From the NCBI RefSeq assembly GCF_000165125.1, contig NZ_AEIU01000052.1, positions 1 to 64,000 on the forward strand: 64,000 bases of DNA. The letters run 5' to 3'. The notes beneath the pieces are model-generated. The model saw only the letters and a list, made by a program, of their open reading frames with translations. It had not been told where the DNA came from and did not search any database. The DNA is from Vibrio caribbeanicus ATCC BAA-2122. Its GTDB lineage: Bacteria > Pseudomonadota > Gammaproteobacteria > Enterobacterales > Vibrionaceae. Below, one piece after another: positions 54,933-64,000 of the stretch (position 1 is the stretch's first letter; each line of letters opens with the position of its first letter). The translations under genes were made by a program, and so were the position numbers.

Positions 54933-55198
54933 TATACCCAAGTGACTTCAAAATGCAGGATTCAGAGCGTTGCCACAGTGTTGAGTTCAAGGAAAATAAC
55001 GCAGCGTAATAGTCGACTCTTACCAAGTTGTTTGACGATGAAATCGGCACTGTGGCACGCTCCCAAAGGGCGAGTTGTCTTGCTTTACATGCTTCGTTAC
55101 CGATTTTCAATTTAGATGACTAGATTTTCAAATCGTTGCCTTGCCTGTCAAGCAATCCATTCTCGCTGAACCTAGCATCTTGAGGTCACTTGGGTATA
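54933..55198. mobile_element. MITE-like inverted-repeat element, long (266 bp) copy
   Basis: Starts TATACCCAAGTGACTTCAAA and ends with the complement GCATCTTGAGGTCACTTGGG plus TATA; the terminal inverted repeats match over about 22 bases. No ORF of transposase type inside. It lies right after the CPBP gene. Related to the 83-bp copy at 53783 and a decayed end at 57777. Confidence 0.85.
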
Positions 55199-55235
55199 TC
55201 ATTGAACAGAAGGTATTTCACTGGCAACTTGATCA

Positions 55236-56567
55236 TTAGATTCCGGAGCTTTCCAGATAAGAAGACATTTCAGCCTCAGGTACCATGCCGCCACCTGTTG
55301 CCCAAACAAGATGAGTCGCACGGCTCATGACGGTATCGTCGAACTGCATTCGTTCTCTGTAATCGCTAGCATTGGTTACCACGATAGGCCCTAACATACC
55401 AGCGAGTGCAGAGGGTTCAAGCTGGATATCTTCATATTGGTTGAGCTGACCTAATAATCGAAACATGCGTTTGTCAGTGATGGTAAAATAACCATCTATT
55501 AACCTTTCCATCGCTCGACCAACAAAGCCAGATGCTCTGCCCACTGCTAAACCGTCCGCTGCGGTAATGTTGTCGATACCAATATCCTGAACACTTATGT
55601 TGTCGTGCAGGCCGGTATAGACACCAAGCATCATCGATGGAGAGTGTGTTGGCTCAGCAAAAATACAGTGAACATGGTCACCAAAAGCCATTTTAAGGCC
55701 GAATGCAACACCTCCGGGGCCCCCGCCAACACCACATGGTAGATAAACGAATAGGGGATGATGGGCATCAACCAAAATTCCTTTTTCATCAAATTGCTTT
55801 CTTAGGCGCTCACCAGCGACGGAGTAACCTAAGAATAAGGTTGGTGAGTTTTCGTCATCAATAAAAAAGCACCTTGGATCATTTTGGGCTTCTTTACGCC
55901 CCTGAGCCACAGCAACACCGTAGTCTTGCTGATATTCAATTACATTGACTCCGTGAGAACGAAGTGTATTTTTCTTCCACTCCCTTGCATCTGCTGACAT
56001 GTGAACAGAAACAGAGAAACCCAACTTAGCACTCATTATCCCAATGGACATACCCAGATTTCCAGTAGATCCGACGGCAATGCTGTACTGTTTAAAGAAA
56101 TCGCGAAATTTTTGATCAAATAATTTGCTGTAGTCATCTGATTCCGTCAGTAGGCCCGCTTCCATGGCAAGTCTTTCAGCATGTGTCAGCACTTCATAAA
56201 TCCCACCCCGTGCTTTTATAGAACCAGAAATGGGTAAGTGACTGTCTTTTTTAAGCAATAATCGACCTGATATCTTGGTGCCGTTTTCATGTCCAACAAG
56301 GGCTTTCATACTAGCAATTTCAACTAGGTCAGATTCTATAATTCCATTTGTTTTGGCTGTTTCAGGAAATGCTTGGACAAGATAAGAAGCGAATCTACTT
56401 AGTCGTTGACTGGCGTCCAAAATATCTTTGGAGTCCATTCTAACATAAGGCAAAGCGTGTTTTAGATTAGTAATTGATGGATTAAACCAAGCACATTCTT
56501 TGAGCTCGGTAAGATCTTTTACCAGCGGGTAACGCTCGATAAGTTGATCAATGTTAGTCGTCATCAT
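55236..56567 (-). CDS. dsdA: D-serine ammonia-lyase DsdA
   Basis: A 443-residue fold-type II PLP enzyme (E. coli DsdA: 442). PLP lysine K118 in [15 protein letters not shown], phosphate loop [11 protein letters not shown] near 180, [15 protein letters not shown] near 278, and [14 protein letters not shown] at the end. It deaminates D-serine to pyruvate and ammonia, detoxifying it and allowing its use. Divergent from dsdC, 260 bases apart, the standard arrangement without the dsdX permease, which is absent here. Confidence 0.96.
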   Translation of the reverse strand: MMTTNIDQLIERYPLVKDLTELKECAWFNPSITNLKHALPYVRMDSKDILDASQRLSRFASYLVQAFPETAKTNGIIESDLVEIASMKALVGHENGTKISGRLLLKKDSHLPISGSIKARGGIYEVLTHAERLAMEAGLLTESDDYSKLFDQKFRDFFKQYSIAVGSTGNLGMSIGIMSAKLGFSVSVHMSADAREWKKNTLRSHGVNVIEYQQDYGVAVAQGRKEAQNDPRCFFIDDENSPTLFLGYSVAGERLRKQFDEKGILVDAHHPLFVYLPCGVGGGPGGVAFGLKMAFGDHVHCIFAEPTHSPSMMLGVYTGLHDNISVQDIGIDNITAADGLAVGRASGFVGRAMERLIDGYFTITDKRMFRLLGQLNQYEDIQLEPSALAGMLGPIVVTNASDYRERMQFDDTVMSRATHLVWATGGGMVPEAEMSSYLESSGI

Positions 56568-56827
56568 AGTACCTTATTGTTATTTAATGAAAGCGAGGAA
56601 GAACCTGCTAAGAATGATGCGATAAAAGTAGTCATACTGACAAATGATAAATTATCATTTTCACATGAGCTAGATTTAAACAAAGGCGTGAACTGTTCGA
56701 GTTTTTCAATAAAAAATACTTAATGTGTGCATTAATTTCATAACATGCCTTATGATTTATGCTGACTAAAGTCTATTGGCTATAAGCTGTATAAACGCCG
56801 GACTGTGCCTAAACAAACAGAGTTATT

Positions 56828-57766
56828 ATGTACACCAAAGAGAATATTTTTACCAAACATAGCCGACTTAATAGTTTTCAGCTATCTAAACTACACACAT
56901 TTGAGGTTGCAGCAAGGCACTGCTCCTTTTCTTTGGCTGCTGAGGAACTGTCCCTTACGCCCAGTGCAATATCTCATCGAATTAACAAGCTTGAGCAAGA
57001 AATTGGTATTAAGCTTTTTGACCGTACTCATAGAAAAATTCTGCTGACCGAAGAAGGTAAGCGCATCTATCAGTCTTTAAAAAGAACATTGAATCAACTC
57101 AATCAAGAAATTCTCGATGTAAGAAGTGGTGATGTGTCTGGTTCACTTACTGTATACGCTCGTCCATCTTTTGCTCAATATTGGTTGGTACCGAGAATAG
57201 GTTCTTTCAAAGCGTGCTATCCATCTATCGAACTGAAATTATTAACAGGAAATGAGAATATAAACTTTCAAGGCTACGGTATTGATGTAGCGATATATTT
57301 CGATGATCACATGCCCGATACGCTTTTGTGTAAAGAAATATTCTCCGAGACGATCATACCTGTTTGCACCAACGAGTACGCCGAAAAGTATTGTCTGATC
57401 AACTCAATCGAAAACCTAAACAGAACCACATTACTGCATGATAATCAGGCATGGGATTATGACTCAAATGGGGATGAGTGGCAGGAATGGGCGAAAGCCA
57501 ATCAAGTTGAGAATATATCAAATATTTCTAGCATAGGTTTTGATCGTTCGGACTTAGCGATGATCGCTGCTATTAATCATGCTGGTGTTGCTATGGGGCG
57601 AATCAGTTTGATAAAAGATCGCCTTCAATCTGGTGAACTAATCACGCCTTTTCCAGAGTCACAAGTGGTTTGTAAGCAGAAATACTATGTCGCGACGTTG
57701 CCGGAGAGGCACAGTCAAAAAGTTAAGCGCTTTATTGAGTGGTTAGCGATACAAGCAAAGTCTTGA
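56828..57766 (+). CDS. dsdC: LysR-family activator DsdC
   Basis: A 312-residue LysR regulator. N-terminal helix-turn-helix at about 20-80: LSKLHTFEVAARHCSFSLAAEELSLTPSAISHRINKLEQEIG, near-identical in pattern to E. coli DsdC. The effector domain has YARPSFAQYWLVPRIGSF, LLTGNENINFQGYGIDVAIYFDD and GFDRSDLAMIAAINHAGVAMGR. It activates dsdA in response to D-serine. The binding site should lie in 56568-56827, which holds no other gene. Confidence 0.95.
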   Translation: MYTKENIFTKHSRLNSFQLSKLHTFEVAARHCSFSLAAEELSLTPSAISHRINKLEQEIGIKLFDRTHRKILLTEEGKRIYQSLKRTLNQLNQEILDVRSGDVSGSLTVYARPSFAQYWLVPRIGSFKACYPSIELKLLTGNENINFQGYGIDVAIYFDDHMPDTLLCKEIFSETIIPVCTNEYAEKYCLINSIENLNRTTLLHDNQAWDYDSNGDEWQEWAKANQVENISNISSIGFDRSDLAMIAAINHAGVAMGRISLIKDRLQSGELITPFPESQVVCKQKYYVATLPERHSQKVKRFIEWLAIQAKS

Positions 57767-57776
57767 ATGTGATTTA

Positions 57777-57830
57777 TACTCAAGTAATTTCAAGAAAACT
57801 GTATATTTGGGAGTGTGCTAAAGCGTTAAT
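57777..57830. repeat. Decayed end of the same inverted-repeat element
   Basis: TATACTCAAGTAATTTCAAG, then GGGAGTGTGC 24 bases on. It matches the end and part of the interior of the elements at 53783 and 54933, but no second terminus is recognisable. Confidence 0.5.
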
Positions 57831-57913
57831 TTTATCGTTAAATAGTTCGTCTCTTGATATGTTATCTAAATTAAAAGATCGTATTGATAAGTATTGAATC
57901 TATAGAGGGATAA

Positions 57914-58195
57914 ATGGGTAAGATTACTCTATCGGGCTTTATTGATGTACCGGAACATGAACTGAATCAGGTTAAAAAAGCTTTAGTTACTCACATTGAG
58001 CTAACTCAGCGTGAAGTCGGCTGTTTAGTTTTTGAGGTAACGCAGTGTAACACTCGTCCAACTCGCTTCGATGTATATGAAGAATTTGTCGACAAAGCTG
58101 CGTTTGAAGCGCACCAACAAAGAGTTAAGGTATCCGATTGGGGTAGAGTGACAGTCAATGTGAAGCGCAGCTATCAAATTGTGGAAAAGGTATAA
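57914..58195 (+). CDS. Antibiotic biosynthesis monooxygenase (ABM) domain protein
   Basis: A 93-residue dimeric alpha/beta barrel domain: ITLSGFIDVPEHELNQVKKALVTHIELTQREVGCLVFEVTQ and RFDVYEEFVDKAAFEAHQQRV are the ABM/YgiN-type pattern. Such proteins oxidise quinols or act as small aromatic monooxygenases. AGAGGGATAA precedes the ATG. It stands alone after dsdC. Substrate unknown. Confidence 0.82.
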   Translation: MGKITLSGFIDVPEHELNQVKKALVTHIELTQREVGCLVFEVTQCNTRPTRFDVYEEFVDKAAFEAHQQRVKVSDWGRVTVNVKRSYQIVEKV

Positions 58196-58244
58196 ACGAC
58201 TTGCAGTCAATGAAGTGGCTATTTTCTCCCACTTTGGTGAAGAC

Positions 58245-58277
58245 AAAAAAAACGCGCTCAATTGAGCGCGTTTTTTG
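58245..58277. terminator. Strong bidirectional terminator
   Basis: ACGCGCTCA (58252-58260), AT, TGAGCGCGT (58263-58271), flanked by A-run and T-run. It serves the ABM gene and, on the minus strand, tpsA. Confidence 0.9.
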
Positions 58278-58280
58278 TTA

Positions 58281-61200
58281 TTACTCCGAGTCAGCAGGAG
58301 CAGCTTGTTTGACTCCTCCTTCTGTTTTGCTGGAGTCTATTTTTATCCCAATCAGAGGTGTTTGACCTTGTTTGATATCGCTAACCGCTTGCTTAATGTT
58401 CTCGATACCATCGTTTTTGATATCGGCTCTAAAGCTATTATTTTTATTCGATATTTCCTCAGTAACAACATTCTGACTACCAGTATCAACTGTACCTTGT
58501 TTAGACTCAACCACCGCACCTTTAAGCTGGGTTGGTGCCGCTGTGTCGATGGAGACTCCGTTCGTACCCGAGATACCAGATTGTTGCTCAACACTCACCT
58601 TGTCCGTCACTTTTAGAGAGAAGGGCTTAGTTGCCTCGACACCGCTGTTTTTGACAGGTTCCGAGCCTGTTGTGTAAAGACCTTTAACTTTGTTATCAAC
58701 TTCCCCACCAATTTTACGAGCCGCTTTATCCCACCAGCGTGGCTCGTGTGCTTTGTTTTCCCAGTCTGAGTCAACTTTATCGGCGGTCTTCTTGTATTTA
58801 TCGATAGCATCGTCTTTGAGAGAAGAGTACTTCTCTTTTGCCTTACCAAGTTTTTCATCGGTGTAATTAGTGATCTTCTCTTTGTAAGGTTTGGTTTTAT
58901 CACCACCCGGTAAACCATTGACCGTTTCTTTTAATTGGTCATATTGGCTCTTTGATGCTGGCTGAACGCTTTTCGACGCTTTTCCTCCGAATTCTAGATC
59001 TACAGAGACATCTTTATTTTGTCTGCTCTCAACAACTAATCCACCTTCTCTTGATTTGATGTCTACAGAGTCGGCCTGGATGTTGGCACCAGAAAGTGTC
59101 ACATTCCCTTTACTAGATGCTGAAACGTTTTGACCCTGTACGACAGCATTGTCGTTGGTGACACCGTCTTTATAATCGACTTTGAGACCAGCTTCTACGC
59201 CTGTTGCACTGCTTAAGATGTTGCCGCTATTGTTCAGATCCTTGGTGCGATTTGCATCAACATTGAGATTGCCGCTATAGTTGTTACGCTTTTCAATCGT
59301 CTGTGCCGATTGTGCGGTGATCTTTCCATTTTCTGCAGAAAGCTGTGTGGATTGAGACGATACTTTCGTACCCGTCATTTCAATACCTTGCTGACCTTTC
59401 GCGTCAAGAGATACGTTACCGCTACTCGCAATCACACCACCTTTTTGTTCTGATTTGCTTTCGTCAATATAATCCACTTCAAGAGAACCACCAGCGCCTT
59501 TGCTCGCTGTTTTTGCCTCAGTGTTGTCGACATTTCCTTGCGTGGCATTAATCTTCCCTTTTATGCTCAGACCACTCTGTGAAGATGTGGATTTTTGAGC
59601 ATCAAGCTTAATGTCCCCGCCAGCATTGAGTGCAACATTGCCAACTTTCTGGTCTTTGTCTCCAATTTGTGTACCTTGGAGGTAGATGTCTTCACCTGCG
59701 TTGACAGTAACGTTATTTGCGCCTTGAATAGAGCCCGCTTGACCTGTTGTACTGGACTTATCATTAGTCACGTAGGCACCGGAGACCTTTCCACCATAGG
59801 TTTTTGATTTACCGCTGTCTGCTTTGGACTGATTGAGCTCCAACTGGCCTGAGTATTCTCTCTTCGATGAAGTACTAGAGCTCTCTGCTTGCTGGAAATT
59901 AACTTTGTTGCCTGCATTGATATCAACGTTGCCTGTATCACCGGCGACGATATTTGTGCCTTGCAGGTTGACGTCTTTACCAGCGGTTACCGAAACACCA
60001 TTTTTACCTGCCACTGTCGAGGTAATAGCTTGAGTATCGGATTTCTCATTGGATTCATAGCTGCCACCACCAGAGCCACCAAAATTGGTTTTCTCTGCGC
60101 TATAACCTGCTTTCAGGCCAAGATTCGCACGGTAGCTTGTTGAAGACTCAGATTGTTTGTCTGTCGCTTGATTAATAGTGACATTACCATTATTTGCTGT
60201 TAACTCAGCCTTACCAGACCCAGCATCAATATTGGTGCCTGTAAGTTCAATACCATCATTGGCTGTAATACTGACACCATTTCCGGCTGTAATATTACTA
60301 ACAATGGCTTTTTCACTCGATTTTGTCTCCTGAGTATTGCCACCTTCACCTTTGCCATCACCTGTTACATCGGCACCTGTTGTGGTATAGACTCTCAGGT
60401 TGCCCGTGCCATCGGTGATATTCTTAGTTTCAGTTTGCGTGTTAACTGCGGCAGTATTTTGGTACTGCTTGGTGTTAATATTAACACCGTTTTTCGCTTG
60501 ATACTGTGTGCCTTGGTCCGTCACGCTCTTCTCAGCATTGATATTGATTGAGCCTGCTTTAATCGAACTAACTTGTGATGTCGTTTGCGCTTTTGTCTCT
60601 GTTCCATTTGACACACCGACATCAAGGTCTACGCCTAAGTTCGGTGTATCAATGCTTTGCGCTGTCTCTGAAATAGCACCTGGTACCGCAGTTATGCCAC
60701 CCTCAGTTACTTTCTTGACACCTTGTTCGACCGGGCGGGAAATATTGCTGTAATCAACATTGGCACCAATATCGACGCCCACGCTGACTTTGTCAGTTGT
60801 CTCAGTTCTGCTGCTGACTGCCGCTTTATTATCAATTTGTTTGGCTTGAAGGTTAAGATCTCCATTGGCATCAAACGCTGTGCCTTCATTAGAAATCTTG
60901 TTGGTAGCGTTTATATTAGTATTACCGCCAGACTTAATTGATGAAGTATTCGCTGTTGATGTATTAACAGTCGTGTTGTTTGTATCAACACTCCCTTCAT
61001 AGCCGCTACCTAATTTGTCAATTCCACCAGTATAGTAGAAGCCGCCACCAACAGTTGTACTGTTTGTGGTTTCTTTGCTTTTATCGTGACTGCTAATAAC
61101 ATTGACGTCTTTACCAGTTATAGATACATCTTGCTTCGCATCAATGTTCGAACCTGCGACTGTCGCGGTACTACCTGAAGATATTGTAATATTGCCCGCT

Positions 61201-63425
61201 TTAATATTGGAAGCTGTGTGCGACGTTGAGGTTTGTGTTTTTCCTGTCGAGTTATGTTCGACTCGAACGCCAGCAGCATACTGCTTATCACTTTTTTCCT
61301 TCGCATAAAAATTCACACCAAGCGAAGTCGTATCAACAGTACTGCTTCCTTCTGCAGCCTGTCCTGAGACCGTCACATTGCCATTTGAGGAAATGTCCAA
61401 CTTGTCATTAGCTGAAACATTGCTTCCGGATATCTCGACACTCTCATGGCCTCTCACTCTGAGATTTGTATTGGACAAGACTTCGCTAGATGTCACGTTT
61501 TGTTGGGTAGTTTTAGTGTTATTACTGTCTTTAGTAATGTTGAAAACGGTACCCTGTCTTGTGTTGTTGCTCTCTGTGTCTTGTGTGACGGCACCATCGA
61601 TTTTAACTCTGTCGGCTTCAACATGTGCTGCTTTTTTACCAATCGCTTCAGAGCCTGTGATTTCGAGGTCTTTACCTTTCACCTCTAAGTCATTTTTCGC
61701 ATTGACACGGCTACCTGCAGCGGTTTGTTTGCTGTCTTTGACATTCTTATTGTTGCCTCCACCAATACCTCCCCAATAGGTTTTATCATTTTGTGATACA
61801 CCCGTATTGGTTGTTTTATCTGCACCAATTGAAACCGTCTGACCAGCGCTGATGTTGACGTCATTTGCTGTGAGTTGGGCGTTACGTGTCGTAACATTGT
61901 TTTTAGCACTGATGTTGACGTTTTGACCCGCATTAATGCTTGAGGCGTTTGAAGTTTCTACAGTATTACCTTCTTTCCAGCTTCCTGTTTTAAGTTCTGC
62001 GCCATCATTACGTTTGTACCCCGACTCTTGAGTAGAGTTTTGAGTAATCGAGCCTAAAAGTTTGACGTCCCCTTGTGCACTGACATTGGCGTTTTGGCTT
62101 GCGTTAAGCTGACTACCTTTCACAGTGACATCACCACCAGTAGCGTTGATTGTTATGTTTTCTTTTGCATTAATTTCAGTACCAACGGAAGTTTGTTCCG
62201 TTGTTTGCTTGTTGTAATCACTTCTCCAAGAGAGGTACCAGTTGTTATTGGTTCTGTCTGTTGTCTGAGTGATTTTTTGATCACTGAGATCAACATTTTT
62301 GCCCGATATGGCTACTTGGTCGCCACTAACTTGTGTCGCTTTGAGGAAAGCTCCTTCGCGAGCTCCAATATTAATGTTTTTCCCAGAGATACTCGAACGC
62401 TCTATCTTTTCTGTTGACGTCTTAGTCTCACCATACTTGTTGTGGCGAAGGAACCCATCTCTGTTATCACCATCCTTTACAGTACTTGTTGTTGTCGTGA
62501 TATTACCTGATGAGTCAACATTTTTTCCGACGAGATTAACTCTTTCGGTAGATTTATCGCCGACACTTGCAGCATTGAGTCTTAGGTCTCCCTTAGCATT
62601 AAGATCAATATCCGAGCCTTTTACTTTTCCAGATATATTTACGCCACTACCTGCGTGAGTAGACACTAACTGAATTCGACCGGATACCATCCCACCAAGG
62701 AAGTAACTATCGATAAGGCTTTCACTAGATTGCTCTGTTTCTTCGACGGCTAATGTTTTTTGGTCGACAATATTATTACCGGCAATAGCGTTGATGTTTT
62801 GATTTGCCTGTACTGGCCCATCTGCATTTATTGAAGGGGCAATTAGGTTGAGTGTCTCTGATCCCCGTACGCCATTTTCTGTAATACTTAAACGATTTTG
62901 GTTCTTAAATGTGTTGTATTTAAGTCCTGATTTTGTGAAATCTACTTTCCCAACGACTAGCGATGCGGCGTTAGTATTAATAAATTCACAGCCACTACAG
63001 GTAATACCGTTCGGGTTGGCTAAAATAAGGTCGGCACTTTGCCCAAGAATTTCTTGAGCGCCATTAAGAAGTGAAGGGTTTTGTGAGATTACTTCATTCA
63101 GAATAACGGATGCTGCACCCTCAGTAAGGTTTGGGTTACTTGCAATCAATTGCTGTAAAAGTTGAGATTGTAACTGACCTTGAGTGCTATTGTTTAAAAC
63201 TGCACCAGCAGAAGTCACATTATATTGGTTGTACTGGTTGTGTGAGATACCACCTTCTGGCTTAGCAATATTGACCACAGGCGTGTTGCCAACATGGTCA
63301 ACTTGTGTATTAGTACTTCCCGAGGTTTGAATACCACCGTTTGCCATTGCACCAACGGGTAGTGAACAAAGCGCTACTGCTATTGAGTATTTAAGTATAC
63401 CCTGACAAGAAAGTTTAAATTTCAT
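58281..63425 (-). CDS. Two-partner secretion exoprotein (TpsA, filamentous haemagglutinin/haemolysin type)
   Basis: A 1714-residue secreted protein. Signal peptide 1-28 (cleavage AMA-NG). The TPS domain (about 30-270) has NPNGI at 137-141 followed by CSGC at 143-146, the paired cysteines typical of ShlA/HpmA-like members. From about 280 to 1480 the chain consists of beta-helix repeats rich in GKNVDLS / AGQNVNIS / AGKDVNLQGTNI units. A charged, helix-prone segment (about 1495-1590) follows, then a low-complexity tail ending in AAPADSE. No C-terminal toxin module with a VENN or LPxxxE type junction and no immunity gene is seen, so an adhesin, not a contact-dependent inhibition toxin, is likely (inference). 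Downstream of its TpsB transporter gene. Confidence 0.93.
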   Translation of the reverse strand: MKFKLSCQGILKYSIAVALCSLPVGAMANGGIQTSGSTNTQVDHVGNTPVVNIAKPEGGISHNQYNQYNVTSAGAVLNNSTQGQLQSQLLQQLIASNPNLTEGAASVILNEVISQNPSLLNGAQEILGQSADLILANPNGITCSGCEFINTNAASLVVGKVDFTKSGLKYNTFKNQNRLSITENGVRGSETLNLIAPSINADGPVQANQNINAIAGNNIVDQKTLAVEETEQSSESLIDSYFLGGMVSGRIQLVSTHAGSGVNISGKVKGSDIDLNAKGDLRLNAASVGDKSTERVNLVGKNVDSSGNITTTTSTVKDGDNRDGFLRHNKYGETKTSTEKIERSSISGKNINIGAREGAFLKATQVSGDQVAISGKNVDLSDQKITQTTDRTNNNWYLSWRSDYNKQTTEQTSVGTEINAKENITINATGGDVTVKGSQLNASQNANVSAQGDVKLLGSITQNSTQESGYKRNDGAELKTGSWKEGNTVETSNASSINAGQNVNISAKNNVTTRNAQLTANDVNISAGQTVSIGADKTTNTGVSQNDKTYWGGIGGGNNKNVKDSKQTAAGSRVNAKNDLEVKGKDLEITGSEAIGKKAAHVEADRVKIDGAVTQDTESNNTRQGTVFNITKDSNNTKTTQQNVTSSEVLSNTNLRVRGHESVEISGSNVSANDKLDISSNGNVTVSGQAAEGSSTVDTTSLGVNFYAKEKSDKQYAAGVRVEHNSTGKTQTSTSHTASNIKAGNITISSGSTATVAGSNIDAKQDVSITGKDVNVISSHDKSKETTNSTTVGGGFYYTGGIDKLGSGYEGSVDTNNTTVNTSTANTSSIKSGGNTNINATNKISNEGTAFDANGDLNLQAKQIDNKAAVSSRTETTDKVSVGVDIGANVDYSNISRPVEQGVKKVTEGGITAVPGAISETAQSIDTPNLGVDLDVGVSNGTETKAQTTSQVSSIKAGSININAEKSVTDQGTQYQAKNGVNINTKQYQNTAAVNTQTETKNITDGTGNLRVYTTTGADVTGDGKGEGGNTQETKSSEKAIVSNITAGNGVSITANDGIELTGTNIDAGSGKAELTANNGNVTINQATDKQSESSTSYRANLGLKAGYSAEKTNFGGSGGGSYESNEKSDTQAITSTVAGKNGVSVTAGKDVNLQGTNIVAGDTGNVDINAGNKVNFQQAESSSTSSKREYSGQLELNQSKADSGKSKTYGGKVSGAYVTNDKSSTTGQAGSIQGANNVTVNAGEDIYLQGTQIGDKDQKVGNVALNAGGDIKLDAQKSTSSQSGLSIKGKINATQGNVDNTEAKTASKGAGGSLEVDYIDESKSEQKGGVIASSGNVSLDAKGQQGIEMTGTKVSSQSTQLSAENGKITAQSAQTIEKRNNYSGNLNVDANRTKDLNNSGNILSSATGVEAGLKVDYKDGVTNDNAVVQGQNVSASSKGNVTLSGANIQADSVDIKSREGGLVVESRQNKDVSVDLEFGGKASKSVQPASKSQYDQLKETVNGLPGGDKTKPYKEKITNYTDEKLGKAKEKYSSLKDDAIDKYKKTADKVDSDWENKAHEPRWWDKAARKIGGEVDNKVKGLYTTGSEPVKNSGVEATKPFSLKVTDKVSVEQQSGISGTNGVSIDTAAPTQLKGAVVESKQGTVDTGSQNVVTEEISNKNNSFRADIKNDGIENIKQAVSDIKQGQTPLIGIKIDSSKTEGGVKQAAPADSE

Positions 63426-63470
63426 AAAACCACCTTATAAATTTTGCGACAGAACCAAGACAATTAGGCT

Positions 63471-64000
63471 CTAAAATTCAATGCCCAAACGGGCGAGCAC
63501 CAACACACTTTCCTGTTTATATTCTGGTGAGTTAAGCACCCAAGCTTTACTGACTTCCAAATCAAAGCTTGCTTGTTTATAAGTAATCCGTTGACCCATA
63601 CTTACGCCGATAGCTTTATCAAAACCACTCTCAATCCCGGCATTGATTTGACCGTAATCCGCGCCAACACGTGGTGTGAACTTTATAGAGTCCACTGAGA
63701 AGTCTCGTGACAACGTATTTCTAAAGTACCAGCCGTCAGAGGCCGAAAGACTATTTTTGTCTAACCCTCGAATAGCGCTGTTGTCCGAAATGCCAAACCA
63801 CTCCACACCTGGTAAGTGGTGCTCTGAGTACTGACCAACGAGCTTGTTTCGATATAGGTAGGTATTTTCCAAAAAGTTGAAGTAATAATAGGTCGATATG
63901 TTGCCACGTAGTTTAGTGAAGACGTTGCTTACGGCATCACTCTGTGTCTGGGCGTTCAATAGTGAGGTACCGCGATCGATACCCACACCTGCACTAAACA
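63471..64000 (-). CDS. TpsB outer-membrane transporter (ShlB/FhaC family), C-terminal part, cut by window end
   Basis: The frame is open to base 64000, reading FSAGVGIDRGTSLLNAQTQSD at the edge. The visible 175 residues are the last barrel strands of a FhaC/ShlB-type protein: YYYFNFLENTYLYRNKLVGQYSEHHLPGVEWFGISDNSAIRGL, the GVEWF..SDNSAIRGL segment corresponding to the conserved loop-6 VRGY-like motif (here IRGL), and a final strand ending LARLGIEF with a terminal phenylalanine as barrel proteins need. It secretes the TpsA protein through the outer membrane. It is 45 bases upstream of tpsA in the same operon. The POTRA domains lie outside the window. Confidence 0.9.
   Translation of the reverse strand, partial: FSAGVGIDRGTSLLNAQTQSDAVSNVFTKLRGNISTYYYFNFLENTYLYRNKLVGQYSEHHLPGVEWFGISDNSAIRGLDKNSLSASDGWYFRNTLSRDFSVDSIKFTPRVGADYGQINAGIESGFDKAIGVSMGQRITYKQASFDLEVSKAWVLNSPEYKQESVLVLARLGIEF

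Noticed and set aside
54918-55115. 65-codon ORF overlapping the end of the CPBP gene
   Set aside because: It lies almost entirely inside the MITE-like element and has no ribosome binding site.
59567-62658. Numerous ORFs in other frames within tpsA
   Set aside because: Shadows of a repetitive gene with biased composition; none has a start context or domain.
1-64000. CRISPR arrays, tRNA/rRNA genes, prophage or complete insertion sequences
   Set aside because: Read through for regularly spaced repeats, tRNA-like ends and transposase motifs; none was found apart from the RctB iterons and the short inverted-repeat elements.

Overview
The window looks like the origin end of the second chromosome of a Vibrio (Vibrionaceae). 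The evidence is the start of an rctB-type initiator gene at the left edge, followed by a helically phased array of ATGATCA 12-mers, a perfect DnaA box, a parA2-parB2 operon and four TTTACANTGTAAA parS2 sites within the first 10 kb. Gene content, base composition and the Vibrio-type dispersed repeat agree. The species cannot be fixed from the sequence.

Layout. 1-10.1 kb: rctB (partial), oriCII/incII repeats, parA2-parB2, tmcA, a FapA/DUF342 gene and a second PBP2 gene. 10.2-18.0 kb: an exported prephenate-dehydratase-like protein, a TPP riboswitch with thiD, pgpB, a small hypothetical gene, a LysR regulator divergent from a SnoaL-like gene, a 565-aa envelope protein and an AraC regulator. 18.1-25.0 kb (minus): an RND pump with its lipoprotein adaptor, a class I glutamine amidotransferase, an SgrR-like regulator and a small ORF coupled to it. 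25.1-36.4 kb (minus): an 11-gene operon of a GntR regulator, a CUT1 ABC importer, a beta-propeller lactonase, UlaF-, HAD-, LyxK-, UlaD- and UlaE-type proteins. 36.6-45.4 kb: MAPEG, TetR, alpha/beta hydrolase, a GabD-like dehydrogenase, a DapA-family lyase and a class II aldolase under a divergent MocR regulator, and an ABC-F ATPase. 45.5-52.4 kb: a periplasmic binding protein, a CitAB-type two-component system and a divergent tctCBA tripartite tricarboxylate transporter. 52.5-53.7 kb: copper genes behind a CueR-type promoter with a 19-bp spacer. 53.8-55.2 kb: a very AT-rich CPBP-protease gene between two copies of a short inverted-repeat element. 55.2-58.2 kb: dsdA/dsdC and a small monooxygenase. 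58.3-64 kb: a two-partner secretion pair, tpsA complete and tpsB cut by the window end.

How the genes work together. The first 10 kb combine replication control (RctB on iterons) and segregation (ParA2/ParB2 on parS2). The sugar operon encodes uptake plus the 3-keto-L-gulonate to D-xylulose-5-phosphate route of ascorbate catabolism, but with an ABC importer in place of the usual PTS or TRAP system. Most of the rest is accessory chromosome-II cargo: efflux, carboxylate sensing and uptake, D-serine detoxification, copper handling and a large secreted adhesin/exoprotein. No rRNA, tRNA, complete insertion sequence, prophage or CRISPR array was seen.
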